From positions 28,645 through 35,447 of the forward strand of contig DFHD01000037.1 in assembly GCA_002372545.1 (NCBI GenBank): 6,803 nt of DNA, written 5' to 3'. Source of the stretch: Lachnospiraceae bacterium UBA3732. Lineage in GTDB: Bacteria > Bacillota > Clostridia > Lachnospirales > Lachnospiraceae. Shown piece after piece: positions 6,569 to 6,803 of the stretch (within the stretch, counting starts at the first letter, position 1; every line of letters starts with the position of its first letter). The notes under the pieces were generated by a model. The model saw nothing but the letters and a program-made list of their open reading frames with translations, was not told the origin of the DNA and did not search any database. The position numbers and the translations under genes were made by a program.

Positions 6569-6654
6569 CGCCTGTCCGGCAAAAGGACTCCGGTTTTTTT
6601 CACCTGCCTGCATAAAGGCTCCGGACTTTTCACCTGTCCGGCAAAAGGCTCCGG
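6569..6654. repeat. Three imperfect direct repeats upstream of argD
   Basis: Copies at 6569-6593, 6601-6624 and 6631-6654, starting 30-32 bp apart, with a core of the form CACCTGTCCGGCAAAAGG followed by CTCCGG. The outer copies are nearly identical; the middle one differs around CTGCATAAAGG. In the outer copies CCGG occurs at both ends of the AAAAGG core, allowing a four-base-pair stem. The regular spacing of about three helical turns suggests a protein-binding array, but no regulator can be named. Confidence 0.6.
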
Positions 6655-6673
6655 GGTTCAACGGAAAGCCCCG
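6652..6673. other. Second hairpin next to the terminator
   Basis: CGGGG at 6652-6656 pairs with CCCCG at 6669-6673. On the plus strand it is extended by a T-G wobble and a T-A pair. It lies eight bases from the main terminator stem and has no T-run. It may be a degenerate terminator or a processing structure. Confidence 0.35.
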
Positions 6674-6681
6674 TGTACCGG

Positions 6682-6711
6682 AAAAGCCCCTCTGTATCGG
6701 AGGGGCTTTTT
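6682..6711 (-). terminator. Rho-independent terminator of the upstream gene
   Basis: AAAAGCCCCTC, a seven-base loop, then GAGGGGCTTTT form a perfect 11-base-pair stem. The GC core is flanked by an A-run on one side and a T-run on the other, so it can work in both directions. It lies 44 bp after the stop codon at 6756-6758 of a minus-strand gene, its most likely user, and should insulate argD from that gene's transcription. Confidence 0.88.
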
Positions 6712-6755
6712 CAGCAACTTTTCATACCGTTTTACTGGAAAATCCTGTTCCGGTT

Positions 6756-6803
6756 TTAGCCTCTGCTCTTTACATAAGCATCCATAGCGGCAGCGGCCTT
6801 CTT
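6756..6803 (-). CDS. C-terminal end of an unidentified gene (5' part outside window)
   Basis: Fifteen codons plus TAA are visible: the protein ends KKAAAAMDAYVKSRG. The frame is favoured because its stop is followed, at a normal distance, by the strong terminator at 6682-6711, whereas one alternative minus frame stops inside the same stretch and the other would run through the terminator. The fragment is too short to assign a family. It does not obviously match the ends of ArgB, ArgC or ArgJ, so it is not clear that argD sits in an arginine cluster. Confidence 0.5.
   Translation of the reverse strand, partial: KKAAAAMDAYVKSRG

Larger units (their letters stand above)
6464..6755. other. Non-coding region upstream of argD
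   Basis: About 290 bp without a supported gene. From right to left it contains a spacer after the upstream stop codon, a strong hairpin terminator (6682-6711), a second hairpin (6652-6673), three imperfect direct repeats (6569-6654), and an extremely A-rich stretch on the minus strand (about 6464-6560) that becomes the argD leader. Phe-rich open frames on the plus strand here are only the complement of the A-rich tract. Confidence 0.7.

Noticed and set aside
6542..6613. A 23-codon minus-strand ORF (MQAGEKNRSPF...) with GGAG five bases upstream, possible argD leader peptide
   Set aside because: It has one Arg only, lies within the direct repeats, would start upstream of the candidate promoter, and no paired attenuator stems were seen after it.
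6425..6787. A 120-codon Phe/Leu-rich plus-strand frame resembling a membrane peptide
   Set aside because: It is the complement of the A-rich argD leader, overlaps the start of argD and runs through the terminator hairpin.

Overview
The window looks like a piece of chromosome from a low-to-mid GC Gram-positive anaerobe, most likely a Lachnospiraceae-type Clostridia. This is inferred from strong GGAGG-type ribosome binding sites, TATAAT-like promoters, a SHOCT/zinc-ribbon membrane protein family, a cytoplasmic GH13 maltodextrin enzyme and a clostridial-style ArgD. No rRNA, tRNA, CRISPR array, transposase or phage gene was seen. Every supported gene is on the minus strand, so the window reads biologically from right to left.

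Right end (6803 to 6464): the last 15 codons and stop of an unidentified gene, then a strong rho-independent hairpin terminator, then about 220 bp of non-coding DNA. That DNA holds a second hairpin, three imperfect 24-25 bp direct repeats and a very A-rich leader running into argD. argD (6463-5282) encodes a full-length PLP-dependent acetylornithine aminotransferase with all expected active-site motifs. The 139 bp after it contain an extended -10 promoter and a small GC hairpin.

Centre (5142 to 3040): a complete 700-residue GH13 alpha-glucan hydrolase of neopullulanase/cyclomaltodextrinase type. It starts at GTG, has all catalytic residues and has no signal peptide, so it probably breaks down imported maltodextrins or stored glucan in the cytoplasm.

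Left part (2939 to 1): two tandem, clearly paralogous membrane proteins only 26 bp apart. The second runs off the left edge. Both have an N-terminal region of about six membrane helices, a Gly/Tyr-rich stretch, a CxxC-x10-CxC zinc ribbon, a conserved RL-x6-DE-x-ETV-x3-NP motif and a second zinc ribbon. Only the second copy has a SHOCT domain between its ribbons. A TATAAT box followed at once by a perfect 8-bp inverted repeat lies just upstream of the pair and suggests a regulated promoter. A G8 tract forms the ribosome binding site of the first copy.

argD and the GH13 gene look like independent housekeeping or catabolic units with their own promoters. The paralogous pair is the least explained part. 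It resembles a membrane sensor or scaffold family with cytoplasmic zinc ribbons and a possible phosphothreonine site, but no function can be assigned from sequence alone.
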